In this document: in pieces, positions 16,559 through 28,009 of the stretch
How the letters are laid out: every line of letters begins with the position of its first letter
How positions within the stretch are numbered: position 1 is the first letter of the stretch
Source of the DNA: Cellulomonas hominis
Lineage (GTDB): Bacteria > Actinomycetota > Actinomycetes > Actinomycetales > Cellulomonadaceae
DNA length: 64,000 nucleotides
Reading direction: 5' to 3'
Assembly (NCBI RefSeq): GCF_014201095.1
Contig: NZ_JACHDN010000001.1
Location: forward strand, 2,542,001-2,606,000
The notes under the pieces: model-generated
Database searches by the model: none
What the model was told of the DNA's origin: nothing
What the model saw: the letters and a program-made list of their open reading frames with translations, nothing else
Translations under genes and position numbers: made by a program

Positions 16559-16638
16559 GGGGTCTCCGAACGGTGCGGTCGTCGGCTTCCCAGCCGCGGG
16601 ATGAGCAGATGCTCCACGTTCAGATGAGTCCCACGCTA
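16559..16638 (-). promoter_or_regulatory. Promoter and tandem-hairpin leader of intact desaturase
   Basis: On the minus strand, TAGCGT (16638-16633) precedes a leader of about 68 nt with two simple hairpins: GAGC-ATCT-GCTC at 16614-16603 and CGGCT-GGGA-AGCCG at 16596-16583. It resembles the other two leaders of this block in -10 box, length and tandem-hairpin layout, but not in detailed sequence. From 16639 to 16865 there is no gene. Confidence 0.4.
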
Positions 16639-16865
16639 CACCTGCCTCCGTCGCCGGGCTCGGGGCGGCGGACGCTGCGGGCAGGCCGTGGCGGTCGTCA
16701 CCGCCTCCTTCGGGTGAGGGCGATGGTGCACGCCATGCACGCCGACCATGACCCGACCTCGCGGCGCAGGCCCCGGGAGGCGAGATCCGCGGTCCCGGGA
16801 GACGATGACGGCGGGCGCCGCTCGAGACGGGCAGGTCGGTGCCGCCGTACATCGGGGGCGCGGGC

Positions 16866-17540
16866 ATGGGCATGGGACCGACGTTGGCGCTGGCTGCCCT
16901 GATCTCGGCTGCGGTGCAGACGCCGCAGGGCGACGACCGGGCGCTGTGGCTCTGCGAGTCGGCGCGCCGCGTCCTGGGCGTGGACGGCGTGTCCCTGTCG
17001 TTGATGCGGCGAGTGTCCGGCTCGCGGGGACTGCTGGCCGCCACGGACGCCACATCCGCGGCGATGGAGGCCGCTGACGACGTCCTCGGGACGGGACCCA
17101 CGCACCTGGCGGCCGCGGGCACGCGTGTCGTGCTGCGTACCTCGGCCACCGCGCCGCCCTGGTCGGCTCTCGTCACGCTGTTCAGCGGGACGGCGGCGCC
17201 CTCGTGGGTCGTGGCTGTGGCCGTGCACGACGGGACCGAGGAGTTCGGCACGCTCCTGGTGCACACGGAGCACCCCGCACTCGTCCAGGACACCGCCTGG
17301 ATCAGCGACGTCGCGGAGGCGGTGGTCGTCATGCTGACCGCACAGGCCGCAGAGGTCTGGCTCGAGCCGGCCCTCGCCGCGGGCGACAGCACGAACCGGG
17401 CTGTCGGTGTCCTGATGGCCGAGCACCGCACCAGCGCGACCACGGCCCTTGACCTCCTGCGCAGCCGGGCCTTCTCTGCCGGCACCCGGCTCGCGGACGC
17501 CGCGCACCTCGTGCTCGACACGCCTCGCGACAACCACTAG
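16866..17540 (+). CDS. GAF-ANTAR domain regulator (copy 2)
   Basis: A 224-residue paralogue of the regulator at 11895. The N-terminal GAF-like sensor contains LWLCESARRVLGVDGVSLSL and WVVAVAVHDGTEEFGTLLVH. The C-terminal ANTAR domain contains NRAVGVLMAEHRTSATTALD and LRSRAFSAGTRLADAA. ANTAR proteins act by binding paired RNA hairpins to prevent termination. ATG 16866 was chosen for agreement with copy 1 and a GGGGG run 7 bp upstream; ATG 16872 or GTG 16839 are possible. It is divergent from the intact desaturase, an obvious candidate target. Confidence 0.82.
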   Translation: MGMGPTLALAALISAAVQTPQGDDRALWLCESARRVLGVDGVSLSLMRRVSGSRGLLAATDATSAAMEAADDVLGTGPTHLAAAGTRVVLRTSATAPPWSALVTLFSGTAAPSWVVAVAVHDGTEEFGTLLVHTEHPALVQDTAWISDVAEAVVVMLTAQAAEVWLEPALAAGDSTNRAVGVLMAEHRTSATTALDLLRSRAFSAGTRLADAAHLVLDTPRDNH

Positions 17541-17651
17541 GTGCAGTCCGCCGTCTGCGCGCCGGCCCACGACTACGCGGCTCGACTGGCGCGGATCCCG
17601 TGGGTCGCAGAAAGCGGCACGCGCGGGTCGCCGCGCCCGTAGGTTGTCCGC

Positions 17652-19052
17652 ATGTCGGGGCGCATGGGCGAGGTCGAGCTGGTCGAGCAGGCCGGCGACG
17701 CGCCCGCCGGCGCTCAGGACGACGGCCTCGCCGCCCGCCGGTCCCGGGCCCTGCGGCTGGTCCGGCGGTGGTGGCCGGTCCCGGTGCTGGTCCTGGCGGG
17801 GGTCGTCGCCTGGCAGCTCGTGTCCGACGCCCGGGAGCAGGAGCGGCTGGAGCGGCTGCGCGCGACGCCGGGCGCGCTGGACGAGACGGTCACCGAGCCG
17901 CTCGAGGCGCGCGAGTGGGGGACGCCCGACACGATGAACGCCCTGCTCGGCGGCGCGGCCACCGCCGACGGCCTCGTCGTGGGCGTGGTGCAGCCGACGA
18001 CGCGCCGCACCGACGTCGTGGGGCTCGACCCGGTGACCGGCGCGGAGGTGTGGCGGGTGCCGCTCGTCGACCAGTCGGACGAGTCGTGGGGTCCGAGCGT
18101 CCGCTGCGGCCCGGCAGCGGGGTCGACGATGTGGTGCACGGTGGACGACGCGGCGCAGCAGGACGGCGACGCGGCGACGGCCCGGACGCGGCTCGTCGAG
18201 GTGGATCTCGCCGCGCGGTCCGTCGCGGGCGAGCGAGACCTGCCGGACGGCGCCACGGCGGCCGTGGTCGGGGACCTGCTGGCGGTGGCGACGGCGTCCC
18301 CGGAGGGCGTGGCGGTCGAGGGGGTGGACGCAGTCTCAGGGGCGCCGCGGTGGCGGACGGTGCTGGAAGGCGCCGGCTCCGCGCCCTGGCTCGGCGAGGA
18401 GGACGGCCGTCTGCTGGTCTGGGGCGGGTCCGGCGCGTGGCTGCTCGATCCCGTCGACGGCCGGGTCCAGGCCGAGGGGGATGGGCTGACCGTCGTGGAC
18501 GGGCAGGTCCTCGACTGGCAGGGGAGCGGCGTGCGGCTGCTCGGACCGGACGGACGCGGGACCGCGTGGGCGGACGGGACGCCCGTCGGCGTGTGGCCGG
18601 ACGACGGGTCGGCCCACGGGCTGCTGGTGCTGCGCCGGGACGACGGCACCCCCCAGGGCCGAATGCGGGCGGTGGACCCCGGCACGGGTGAGGTGGCGTG
18701 GGAGCGGACGCTGCCGCAGGACGGGACGTCGAGCCTGGTGCTGCTCGACGGCGTGCTGTACGGCGCGGGAGGGACGACGGTCTGGGCGGTGGACGCGGCG
18801 ACCGGTGCGGAGGTGTGGACGGCCGAGGGCGAGCGCTCGGACGCCTCCGGGACGGGCCTGCTGACCGACGGCGTCGCCCTGCTGCGGGCCGAGCGCGCGC
18901 CGGGGGACGGCGACCGGCTGCTGGCCGCCTACCGGCTCACCGACGGCCGCCGCCTGTGGGCGACCCCGCTGCCCGGTGACGTCGTCACGCTGTGGGCGCA
19001 GCAGGGCCGCCTGTTCGGGCAGGGGAGCTCCACGGTGTACGCGGTGGGCTGA
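17652..19052 (+). CDS. Membrane-anchored PQQ-like beta-propeller protein
   Basis: 466 residues: a basic cytoplasmic N-terminus, one transmembrane helix (about 41-57), then an extracytoplasmic propeller built of PQQ-like blades. Repeated motifs of the type G-LDPVTGAEVWR, AVDPGTGEVAWERTL and AVDAATGAEVWTAEG mark successive blades. Such proteins resemble the BamB fold and serve as binding or scaffold platforms. No PQQ-enzyme catalytic residues are evident. Start ATG 17652 has no Shine-Dalgarno but TAGGTT at 17640-17645 sits 6 bp upstream. It is followed after 24 bp by a small gene. Confidence 0.8.
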   Translation: MSGRMGEVELVEQAGDAPAGAQDDGLAARRSRALRLVRRWWPVPVLVLAGVVAWQLVSDAREQERLERLRATPGALDETVTEPLEAREWGTPDTMNALLGGAATADGLVVGVVQPTTRRTDVVGLDPVTGAEVWRVPLVDQSDESWGPSVRCGPAAGSTMWCTVDDAAQQDGDAATARTRLVEVDLAARSVAGERDLPDGATAAVVGDLLAVATASPEGVAVEGVDAVSGAPRWRTVLEGAGSAPWLGEEDGRLLVWGGSGAWLLDPVDGRVQAEGDGLTVVDGQVLDWQGSGVRLLGPDGRGTAWADGTPVGVWPDDGSAHGLLVLRRDDGTPQGRMRAVDPGTGEVAWERTLPQDGTSSLVLLDGVLYGAGGTTVWAVDAATGAEVWTAEGERSDASGTGLLTDGVALLRAERAPGDGDRLLAAYRLTDGRRLWATPLPGDVVTLWAQQGRLFGQGSSTVYAVG

Positions 19053-19076
19053 GCCGCCCGTGAGAGGGTCCTCCCC

Positions 19077-19376
19077 GTGACCTCCTACCGCGTGACGCTC
19101 GCCGTGGGCCTGCTGCACCCGGGCACCGATCCCGCGGCCGTGCTGCCCGCCGCAGCGGACGCCGCCCGCGCCGTCACGAAGGTCGAGGCACAGGACCTCG
19201 CGGTCGTCGCGGGCGAGGCGCGGGTGGTCGTGCGGTACCTCGCGGCGGACGACGACGCGGCGGCCCGGATCGGCCGCCGGGTCGGGGACCGGGTGCGGTC
19301 GCTGGCCGACGTGACGCGGGCCACGGTGTCCCGGCGGTCGGGACCGCGCTGGCTGCCGGTGCCGGCCGCGCCGTAG
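19077..19376 (+). CDS. Hypothetical protein
   Basis: 99 residues, not recognised. It is alternately hydrophobic and charged, with a ferredoxin-like (beta-alpha-beta) look: YRVTLAVGLLHPG, then a helix, then DLAVVAGEARVVVRYLAADDD, a helix and TRATVSRR. There is no membrane segment or signal peptide. GTG 19077 is preceded at 7 bp by GAGGGT, a weak leaderless -10. Its TAG stop is embedded in the TAGCGT box of the next gene. Composition is like its neighbours, so it is probably a genuine gene. Confidence 0.6.
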   Translation: MTSYRVTLAVGLLHPGTDPAAVLPAAADAARAVTKVEAQDLAVVAGEARVVVRYLAADDDAAARIGRRVGDRVRSLADVTRATVSRRSGPRWLPVPAAP

Positions 19377-19386
19377 CGTGGCGGCC

Positions 19387-20220
19387 ATGCCCGACGTGAT
19401 CGTCTCCGCCGCCGACCTCGCGCGCGAGCTCGACGGCCCCCGCCCGCCCCGCCTGCTCGACGTCCGCTGGAGCCTCGGCGGCCCGCCGGGGATCGAGCCG
19501 TTCCGCGAGGGGCACCTGCCCGGTGCGGTGTACGTCGACCTGGACGCCGACCTGGCGGCCGCCCCGAGCGCCGCGGCCGGCCGGCACCCGCTGCCCGACG
19601 CGGCGGACCTGCAGGCGGCCGCCCGGCGCTGGGGGCTGCGCGCGGGGGAGCCGGTGGTCGTCTACGACGACACCGGCGGGATGTCGGCGTCCCGGGCCTG
19701 GTGGCTGCTGCGCTGGGGCGGGGTGGACGACGTGCGGATCCTGGACGGCGGCCTCGGCGCGTGGACGGCGGCGGGCGGGGCGCTCGAGACCGGGGAGGCC
19801 CCCGTGCCCGCCGGGGACGTGACGCTGACCGGCGGGCACCTGCCCGTCCTCGACGCGGACGGCGCGGCGCGCTGGGCGCAGGACGGTGTGCTGCTCGACG
19901 CCCGCGCCGCCGAGCGGTTCCGCGGCGAGGTCGAGCCGGTCGACCCGCGCGCCGGGCACATCCCCGGGGCGGTCAGCGCACCGACGTCCGACAACCTCGG
20001 CGCGGACGGCCGGTTCCTGCCCGCCGACGACCTGACCGCCCGGTTCGCGGCCCTCGGGGTGCCCGAGGGCGGCGACGTCGCGGTGTACTGCGGGTCGGGC
20101 GTCACCGCCGCGCACCAGGCGGCCGCGCTCGTCATGGCGGGCCGGACGCCGGTGCTCTACCCGGGGTCGTGGTCCCAGTGGTCGAGCGACCCGGACCGCC
20201 CGGTGGCGACGGGGGACTGA
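19387..20220 (+). CDS. Sulfurtransferase (3-mercaptopyruvate/thiosulfate type)
   Basis: A 277-residue tandem rhodanese. The inactive N-terminal domain (LLDVRWSL, then VYDDTGGMSASRAWW) is followed by the catalytic domain (LLDARAAERFRGEVEP, HIPGA). The active loop is CGSGVTA with C235. The CG-S/T-GVT loop is that of mercaptopyruvate sulfurtransferases; thiosulfate rhodaneses have CR-x-G-x. It transfers sulfane sulfur to cyanide or thiols. ATG 19387 is 7 bp after TAGCGT (19374-19379), a leaderless arrangement that overlaps the previous stop. Confidence 0.9.
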   Translation: MPDVIVSAADLARELDGPRPPRLLDVRWSLGGPPGIEPFREGHLPGAVYVDLDADLAAAPSAAAGRHPLPDAADLQAAARRWGLRAGEPVVVYDDTGGMSASRAWWLLRWGGVDDVRILDGGLGAWTAAGGALETGEAPVPAGDVTLTGGHLPVLDADGAARWAQDGVLLDARAAERFRGEVEPVDPRAGHIPGAVSAPTSDNLGADGRFLPADDLTARFAALGVPEGGDVAVYCGSGVTAAHQAAALVMAGRTPVLYPGSWSQWSSDPDRPVATGD

Positions 20221-20223
20221 CGG

Positions 20224-20937
20224 TCAGCCCCCGGTGCGCCCGGCCGCGGACGCCGCCCCGAGCCAGGTGTGCGGGTTGCGGTCCCAGCACCAGCCGAGCT
20301 TGGGGCGGCGCTCGCTGATCCAGATCGCCGGCACGCGCTGGTTCTGCGCCCGGGAGCCCATCAGCGAGAAGCACCGGTTCGGCCGCAGCATGTCCGGGCG
20401 CAGCGCGACGAGGGCGAGACCCTCGGCGATGGTCAGCGGCACCCGGCCCCGGCCCCGGACGGTGACGAGCGCCTGCTCCGGCGGCACGCCGCAGAACTCG
20501 GTGCCCGTGTCGACGTCGCGCAGCAGGTACGGGGCCGCCGGCGGCTCGGCGTCGGGCAGCGGGCGGTAGGTCGCCATCTCGTCGTCGTCGATGACGCTGA
20601 CGCCCGGACGCGTGCCGCGGCGCATCGCGGGGGCCGCGGCGTTCGCGCGCTCGACGGCGCCGTCCAGCACGAGCACGAACGGGACGTGGTCGTCGGGGGC
20701 GACGGCGGAGGGCGCGTCCGGCGCCGCGTCGAGCGCGGCGTGCAGCGGGGCGACCGCGGCGTGCAGCGCGTCGGCGGACAGGCCGTGCACGTCCGCCAGG
20801 CCGAGGTCGAGGCAGGCGCGCACCTGCCGGTCGAGCTCGGTGTGCGGGTCGGCGGCGGGGTCGAACGGTGCGGCGGCGCGGTCGGCCGCGGCGACGGTGG
20901 GCCAGGTGGGATCGGGGGCGATGACGGGGACGGGCAC
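20224..20937 (-). CDS. DUF5701 family protein
   Basis: A 237-residue cytoplasmic protein of the actinobacterial DUF5701 family, recognised by the C-terminal blocks PLTIAEGLALVALRP, NRCFSLMGSRAQNQRVPAIW and PKLGWCWDRNPHTWLGAAS. Function is unknown; the tryptophan- and asparagine-rich C-terminus is the conserved part. GTG 20937 is supported by GAGGAG 7 bp upstream. It lies 71 bp downstream of the LigD-like gene on the same strand. The convergent sulfurtransferase gene ends only 3 bp away. Confidence 0.75.
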   Translation of the reverse strand: MPVPVIAPDPTWPTVAAADRAAAPFDPAADPHTELDRQVRACLDLGLADVHGLSADALHAAVAPLHAALDAAPDAPSAVAPDDHVPFVLVLDGAVERANAAAPAMRRGTRPGVSVIDDDEMATYRPLPDAEPPAAPYLLRDVDTGTEFCGVPPEQALVTVRGRGRVPLTIAEGLALVALRPDMLRPNRCFSLMGSRAQNQRVPAIWISERRPKLGWCWDRNPHTWLGAASAAGRTGG

Positions 20938-21008
20938 GGTCGCTCCTCGGGGGTGGGGGCCGGGAGGGGGTGAACGCACCGGGCCGCCGGGGAGTTCCCC
21001 CGGGGCGC

Positions 21009-22118
21009 TCAATCCTCCGCGGGCGCCTTCGGACGGTCCCGGTCCTTGCTCGGCTGCACCCGCTTCGGCTCGCCCGGCATCTTCGGGTACTCGGGCGGGT
21101 ACGGCAGGTCCCCGAGGTCGTGGTCCCGCTCGTCCCGGGCGGCGAGGTCGAGCAGGCCGTCGAGCGAGCCGGGCGGGACCGCGTCGGTGCCGGGCGCGGG
21201 GGAGGTGCGGGCCACGAGCGGGGCGAACAGGTCGCCGACGTCCGCGAACCGGGCAGGCATCGTCGTGACGTCGAAGTCGTCCGGGTGCACGTCCGGGACC
21301 TCGTCCCAGCGCAGCGGGGCGGAGACGGTGGCACGGCGGTTCGGGCGGACGGAGTACGCCGAGGCGATCGTGCGGTCCCGGGCCATCTGGTTGTAGTCCA
21401 CGAAGATCGCCTCGCCGCGCTCCTCCTTCCACCACTTCGTCGTGACCTGCCCGGGCAGCCGGCGCTCGAGCTCCCGGCCGAGCGCGATGGTCGCCCGGCG
21501 GCACTGGGTGAACGACCAGCGGGGCTCGATCGGCACGAAGATGTGGATGCCGCGCCCCCCGGACGTCTTGGGGAACCCGGTCAGGCCGTGCTCGGCGAGG
21601 ACCTCCCGGACGTGCGGGGCGACGCGCGCGGCGTCGTCGAACGTGGTGCCGGGCTGCGGGTCCAGGTCGATGCGGAGCTGGTCGGGGGCCTCCACGTCCG
21701 CGCGCGTCACGGGCCACGGGTGGAACGTCAGCGTGCCGAGGTTCGCGGCCCAGGCCACGACGGCGAGCTCGGTCGGCGTCACCTCGTCGGCGGTCCGGCC
21801 CGACGGGAACGTGATCGTCGTGGACTCGACGTAGTCGGGGGCGCCCTGCGGGACCCGCTTCTGGAAGAAGGCGTCGCCCTTGTTGTCCACCCGCGTGGAC
21901 AGCTTGGCGCCCTCGAACCAGCCCCGCGGCCAGCGCTCCAGCGTCGTCGGCCGGTCCCGCAGTGCGCCGAGGATGCCGTCCCCGACGCTGAGGAAGTACC
22001 GCACGACGTCGAGCTTGGTCAGGCCGCGGTCCGGGAAGTACACCTTGTCGGGGTTGGAGACCCGCACGGTGCGGCCGCGCACCTCGATCTCCTCGGCGGG
22101 CACCTTCGACGGGCTCAT
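21009..22118 (-). CDS. Stand-alone LigD-type polymerase/primase (NHEJ PolDom)
   Basis: A 369-residue archaeo-eukaryotic primase-family enzyme equivalent to the polymerase domain of LigD, which fills gaps with ribonucleotides during non-homologous end joining. Metal-binding aspartates are D151 and D153 (LRIDLDPQPG) and D241 (IFVDYNQ). KTSGGRGIHIFVPI contains the nucleotide-binding SGGRG. No ligase or phosphoesterase domain is fused, and no Ku gene is in the window. The 40-residue charged C-terminal tail is extra. ATG 22118 has TACCGT exactly 6 bp upstream, so it is probably leaderless. Confidence 0.88.
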   Translation of the reverse strand: MSPSKVPAEEIEVRGRTVRVSNPDKVYFPDRGLTKLDVVRYFLSVGDGILGALRDRPTTLERWPRGWFEGAKLSTRVDNKGDAFFQKRVPQGAPDYVESTTITFPSGRTADEVTPTELAVVAWAANLGTLTFHPWPVTRADVEAPDQLRIDLDPQPGTTFDDAARVAPHVREVLAEHGLTGFPKTSGGRGIHIFVPIEPRWSFTQCRRATIALGRELERRLPGQVTTKWWKEERGEAIFVDYNQMARDRTIASAYSVRPNRRATVSAPLRWDEVPDVHPDDFDVTTMPARFADVGDLFAPLVARTSPAPGTDAVPPGSLDGLLDLAARDERDHDLGDLPYPPEYPKMPGEPKRVQPSKDRDRPKAPAED

Positions 22119-22179
22119 CCGGTCACGGTATTGCGCCGGGCCGGGCGGCGCACCACCCCGCGCACCGTCCCGGGCGTGC

Positions 22180-22617
22180 TCAGGCGGCCGGCGTGTCCCC
22201 GCCGGCGGCGAGCGCGGCGTCCAGCCCCTCGAGGATCCGCCGGCACTCCGCGACGTCCCACGGCGTGCCGGCGATCTCGAACTCGAACAGCACGGGGCGG
22301 TGCGACTGCTCGGCGATGCTGCGGGCGGCCATCTGGTAGTACCGGCCGAAGTTCCGGTTGCCCGACCCCATGACGCCGACCATGCGCCGGCGGTTGACGG
22401 GGGAGCGCAGGAACCGGCGCACGCCCTCGGGGATCGTGTCGTTCCGGTCGTTGCCGGTCTTGTACGACGGCGTCAGCAGCACCCAGGGCCCGTCGGCCTC
22501 GCTGAGCCGGTGCTCGCGCTCCGCGAGGTTGTACACGGGCCGCCCGAGCCGCTCCGCGAACGACCGCACCACCCCGGAGGCGGAGGAGTAGTAGTACACG
22601 GGAGTCTGCCGAACCAC
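22180..22617 (-). CDS. nrdI: NrdI, class Ib ribonucleotide reductase flavoprotein
   Basis: A 145-residue flavodoxin-like protein that supplies the oxidant for the Mn(III)2-tyrosyl radical cofactor of NrdF. The FMN phosphate loop is YYYSSASG near the N-terminus and the flavin loop is MGSGNRNFGRYY. LLTPSYKTGND is also typical. The GTG start is followed immediately by VRQTPVYYYSS; GGAGGG lies upstream. NrdH, NrdE and NrdF, its usual operon partners, are not adjacent. It is upstream of the LigD-like gene on the same strand, with 61 bp between them. Confidence 0.88.
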   Translation of the reverse strand: MVRQTPVYYYSSASGVVRSFAERLGRPVYNLAEREHRLSEADGPWVLLTPSYKTGNDRNDTIPEGVRRFLRSPVNRRRMVGVMGSGNRNFGRYYQMAARSIAEQSHRPVLFEFEIAGTPWDVAECRRILEGLDAALAAGGDTPAA

Positions 22618-22815
22618 CCCTCGACCCTCCCCGCCCCGGCCCTGCGCCCGCAGGGACCAACGTCCCGCGGACGCGTCCGGTGCCCGGGGCGTTCGGGGCA
22701 GGGGGCGATCAGCCGGGGTGTGTCGCGGGGTGCCCGGTTGCTCGCGGGGTGCCGCCTCGCGCGGGCGGCGCGGGCGCGCGGGCGCGGGCGCACCGGCCGG
22801 CGCGCCGTGGACGCC

Positions 22816-22853
22816 ACGACGGCCGGGCACCCGTCGGGGTGCCCGGCCGTCGT
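22816..22853 (-). terminator. Hairpin terminator after tkt
   Basis: A perfect 17-bp stem with loop GTCG immediately downstream of the transketolase gene. There is no T-tract, like most hairpins of the window. The remaining gap 22618-22815 is GC-repetitive and without a gene. Confidence 0.7.
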
Positions 22854-22866
22854 CGCGCGGGGGGCG

Positions 22867-25032
22867 TCAGAGCTGGTCGCCCGTGCCGCTCTCCGTCGGG
22901 GCGCTCGCGTCGGACGCCGGGGCGCCGCCGGCGCGGGCCGCCGCGATCGACTCGTGGGCCGCCGCCACCACGGCGTCCGCCGTGATGCCGAACTCCTCGT
23001 ACAGCGTCTCGTACGCCGCCGAGGCGCCGAAGTGCTCGAGCGAGACGGCCCGGCCGGCGTCGCCGAGGATCTTCCACCAGGACAGCGCGATGCCGGCCTC
23101 GACGGACACCCGCGCGCGGACCGCGGACGGGAGCACCGACTCGCGGTAGGCCTCGTCCTGCTCGGCGAACCACTCGAGCGACGGCGCCGAGACCACGCGG
23201 GTCGGGACGCCGGCGGCCTCGAGGGTCTCGCGGGCGGCGACGGCCAGCTGCACCTCGGAGCCCGTGCCGATGAGGACGACCTCCGGGGCGCCGGTCGACG
23301 CCTCGAGCAGCACGTACGCGCCGCGGGCCACGCCCTCGGCGGACGCGAAGCCCTCCTCGCCGCGGGGGAACGTCGGGACGTTCTGCCGGGTGAGGACGAG
23401 CGCGGCGGGGCCGTCGGTGCGCTCGAGGATCGCCTTCCACGCCTGCGCCGTCTCGTTGGCGTCGGCGGGGCGGACGACCGCGAGGCCCGGGATGGCCCGG
23501 ACGGCGGTGAGGTGCTCGACCGGCTGGTGCGTCGGGCCGTCCTCGCCGAGGCCGATGGAGTCGTGCGTCCACACGTAGATGGCCGGCACGCCCATGAGCG
23601 ACGCGAGGCGGACGGAGCCGCGCATGTAGTCCGAGAACGTGAAGAACGTGCCGCCGTACGCGCGGGTCAGGCCGTGCAGCACGATGCCGGACAGGATCGC
23701 GCCCATCCCGTGCTCGCGGATGCCGAAGTGCAGCGTGCGGCCGTACTCGTTCCCCGCGAACTCGTGGGTGGAGCGCTCGGCCGGGATGAAGGACGGCTCG
23801 CCCTTCATCGTGGTGTTGTTCGAGCCGGCCAGGTCGGCGGAGCCGCCCCAGAGCTCGGGCAGCACCGGCGCGAGGGCGTTCAGCACCTCGCCGGAGGCGG
23901 CGCGGGTGGCGACGGCCTTGCCGGCCGGGAACGTCGGCAGGGCGTCGGCCCAGCCGGCGGGCAGCTTGCCGGCGCGCAGGCGCTCGAGCAGCTCGGCGCG
24001 CTCCGGGTTGGCCTCGCGCCAGGCGTCGAAGCCCTTGCTCCACTCGGCCTTGGCGGCGGCGCCGCGCTCGAGGGCCTTGCGGGTGTGCGCGATGACCTCG
24101 GGGGCCACGTCGAAGGTCTTCTCGGGGTCGAAGCCGAGGACCTCCTTGAGGCCGCGGACCTCGTCGGTGCCCAGCTTCGAGCCGTGCGAGCCGTGGGTGT
24201 TCTGCTTGGTCGGCGACGGCCAGGCGATGATCGTCCGCAGGCCGATGAACGACGGGCGGTCGGTGACGGCCTTCGCGGCCTCGATCGCGGCGTGGAGGGC
24301 GTCCACGTTCTCCGTGTAGTCGCCGCCCTCGGTCCAGTCCACGAACTGCACGTGCCAGCCGTAGGCCTCGTACCGCTTGAGGACGTCCTCGGTGAACGCG
24401 ATCTCGGTGTCGCCCTCGATCGAGATGTGGTTGTCGTCCCAGATCGCGATGAGGTTGCCGAGCTTCTGGGTGCCGGCGATCGAGGACGCCTCGGAGGACA
24501 CGCCCTCCTGCAGGTCGCCGTCGGAGGCGAGCACGTACACGAAGTGGTCGAACGGGCTGGTGCCCGGGGCCGCCTCGGGGTCGAGCAGGCCGCGCTCGCG
24601 GCGGGCCGCCATCGCGAACCCGACGGCCGAGGAGATGCCCTGGCCGAGGGGGCCGGTGGTGATCTCGACGCCCTTCGTGTGCTTGTACTCGGGGTGGCCG
24701 GGGGTCTTCGAGCCCCACGTGCGCAGCGCCTCGATGTCCTCGAGCTCCAGGCCGAACCCGGCCAGGTAGAGCTGGATGTACTGGGTCAGCGAGGAGTGCC
24801 CCGCCGACAGGATGAAGCGGTCGCGGCCCAGCCAGTGCGGGTCGGCCGGGTCGTGCCGCAGGACGTTCTGGTAGAGCAGGTAGGCGGCCGGGGCCAGGCT
24901 GATCGCCGTCCCGGGGTGGCCGTTGCCGACCTTCTCCACCGCGTCCGCGGCCAGGACGCGGACCGTGTCGACGGCCTTGCGGTCCAGGTCGGTCCAGCCG
25001 ACGGTCTCGGCCAGGGGAGCCTTCGCGTTCAC
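22867..25032 (-). CDS. tkt: Transketolase
   Basis: A 721-residue thiamine-diphosphate enzyme of the pentose phosphate pathway. The N-terminal TPP-binding domain has GNGHPGTAISLAP, the HSSLTQY region, GPLGQGI and SDGDLQEG followed by the NLIAIWDDNHISIEG metal-binding segment. The central pyrimidine-binding domain has FGIREHGMGAIL with the catalytic glutamate. The transketolase C-terminal domain closes the protein at normal length. GTG 25032 follows TGAGGTG closely. It is divergent from ppc across 213 bp. In actinobacteria tkt usually heads a tal-zwf cluster; here it is alone and followed by a strong hairpin. Confidence 0.97.
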   Translation of the reverse strand: MNAKAPLAETVGWTDLDRKAVDTVRVLAADAVEKVGNGHPGTAISLAPAAYLLYQNVLRHDPADPHWLGRDRFILSAGHSSLTQYIQLYLAGFGLELEDIEALRTWGSKTPGHPEYKHTKGVEITTGPLGQGISSAVGFAMAARRERGLLDPEAAPGTSPFDHFVYVLASDGDLQEGVSSEASSIAGTQKLGNLIAIWDDNHISIEGDTEIAFTEDVLKRYEAYGWHVQFVDWTEGGDYTENVDALHAAIEAAKAVTDRPSFIGLRTIIAWPSPTKQNTHGSHGSKLGTDEVRGLKEVLGFDPEKTFDVAPEVIAHTRKALERGAAAKAEWSKGFDAWREANPERAELLERLRAGKLPAGWADALPTFPAGKAVATRAASGEVLNALAPVLPELWGGSADLAGSNNTTMKGEPSFIPAERSTHEFAGNEYGRTLHFGIREHGMGAILSGIVLHGLTRAYGGTFFTFSDYMRGSVRLASLMGVPAIYVWTHDSIGLGEDGPTHQPVEHLTAVRAIPGLAVVRPADANETAQAWKAILERTDGPAALVLTRQNVPTFPRGEEGFASAEGVARGAYVLLEASTGAPEVVLIGTGSEVQLAVAARETLEAAGVPTRVVSAPSLEWFAEQDEAYRESVLPSAVRARVSVEAGIALSWWKILGDAGRAVSLEHFGASAAYETLYEEFGITADAVVAAAHESIAAARAGGAPASDASAPTESGTGDQL

Positions 25033-25245
25033 CGCACCTCATTTCCGCCCGGACCGGCGGCCCGGGGCATCGGGGGTTCTGGGCTCGCCCGGCCGCGGGG
25101 AGCGGCCGGTCGCGGGCACTGCGTCTGAGCCTAGACTCCCGCGGGCGTCACGCAGGACAGAGCGGACGGGCCCGGCCGCCGGGCGCCGGTGGCCGACTGG
25201 CGGACAGCCGTCTCGGGCGTCGGACGGTTGACCTACTCTTGACCG

Positions 25246-27921
<2,676 letters not shown>

Positions 27922-27944
27922 CCCGCCCGCGGCCCGCGCACGCG

Positions 27945-27978
27945 ACGGCCCGGCACCCCCTGGGGGCTGCCGGGCCGT
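27945..27978 (+). terminator. Hairpin terminator after ppc
   Basis: An 11-bp stem ACGGCCCGGCA/TGCCGGGCCGT encloses a C5/G5 tip, 23 bp after the ppc stop. There is no T-tract. Confidence 0.65.
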
Positions 27979-28009
27979 CCGCGCGTCCGGAGCGGGTGGG
28001 TGCCGCTCG

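Noticed and set aside
16639..16865. Possible small gene between desaturase and the second ANTAR gene
   Set aside because: No frame has both a plausible start signal and coding-like composition.
22700..22815. GC-repetitive stretch as a replication origin or recombination site
   Set aside because: No DnaA boxes, AT-rich unwinding region or direct repeats; just extreme GC composition.
22867..25130. Long plus-strand frame over transketolase
   Set aside because: Antisense shadow: the minus-strand frame gives an unmistakable transketolase.
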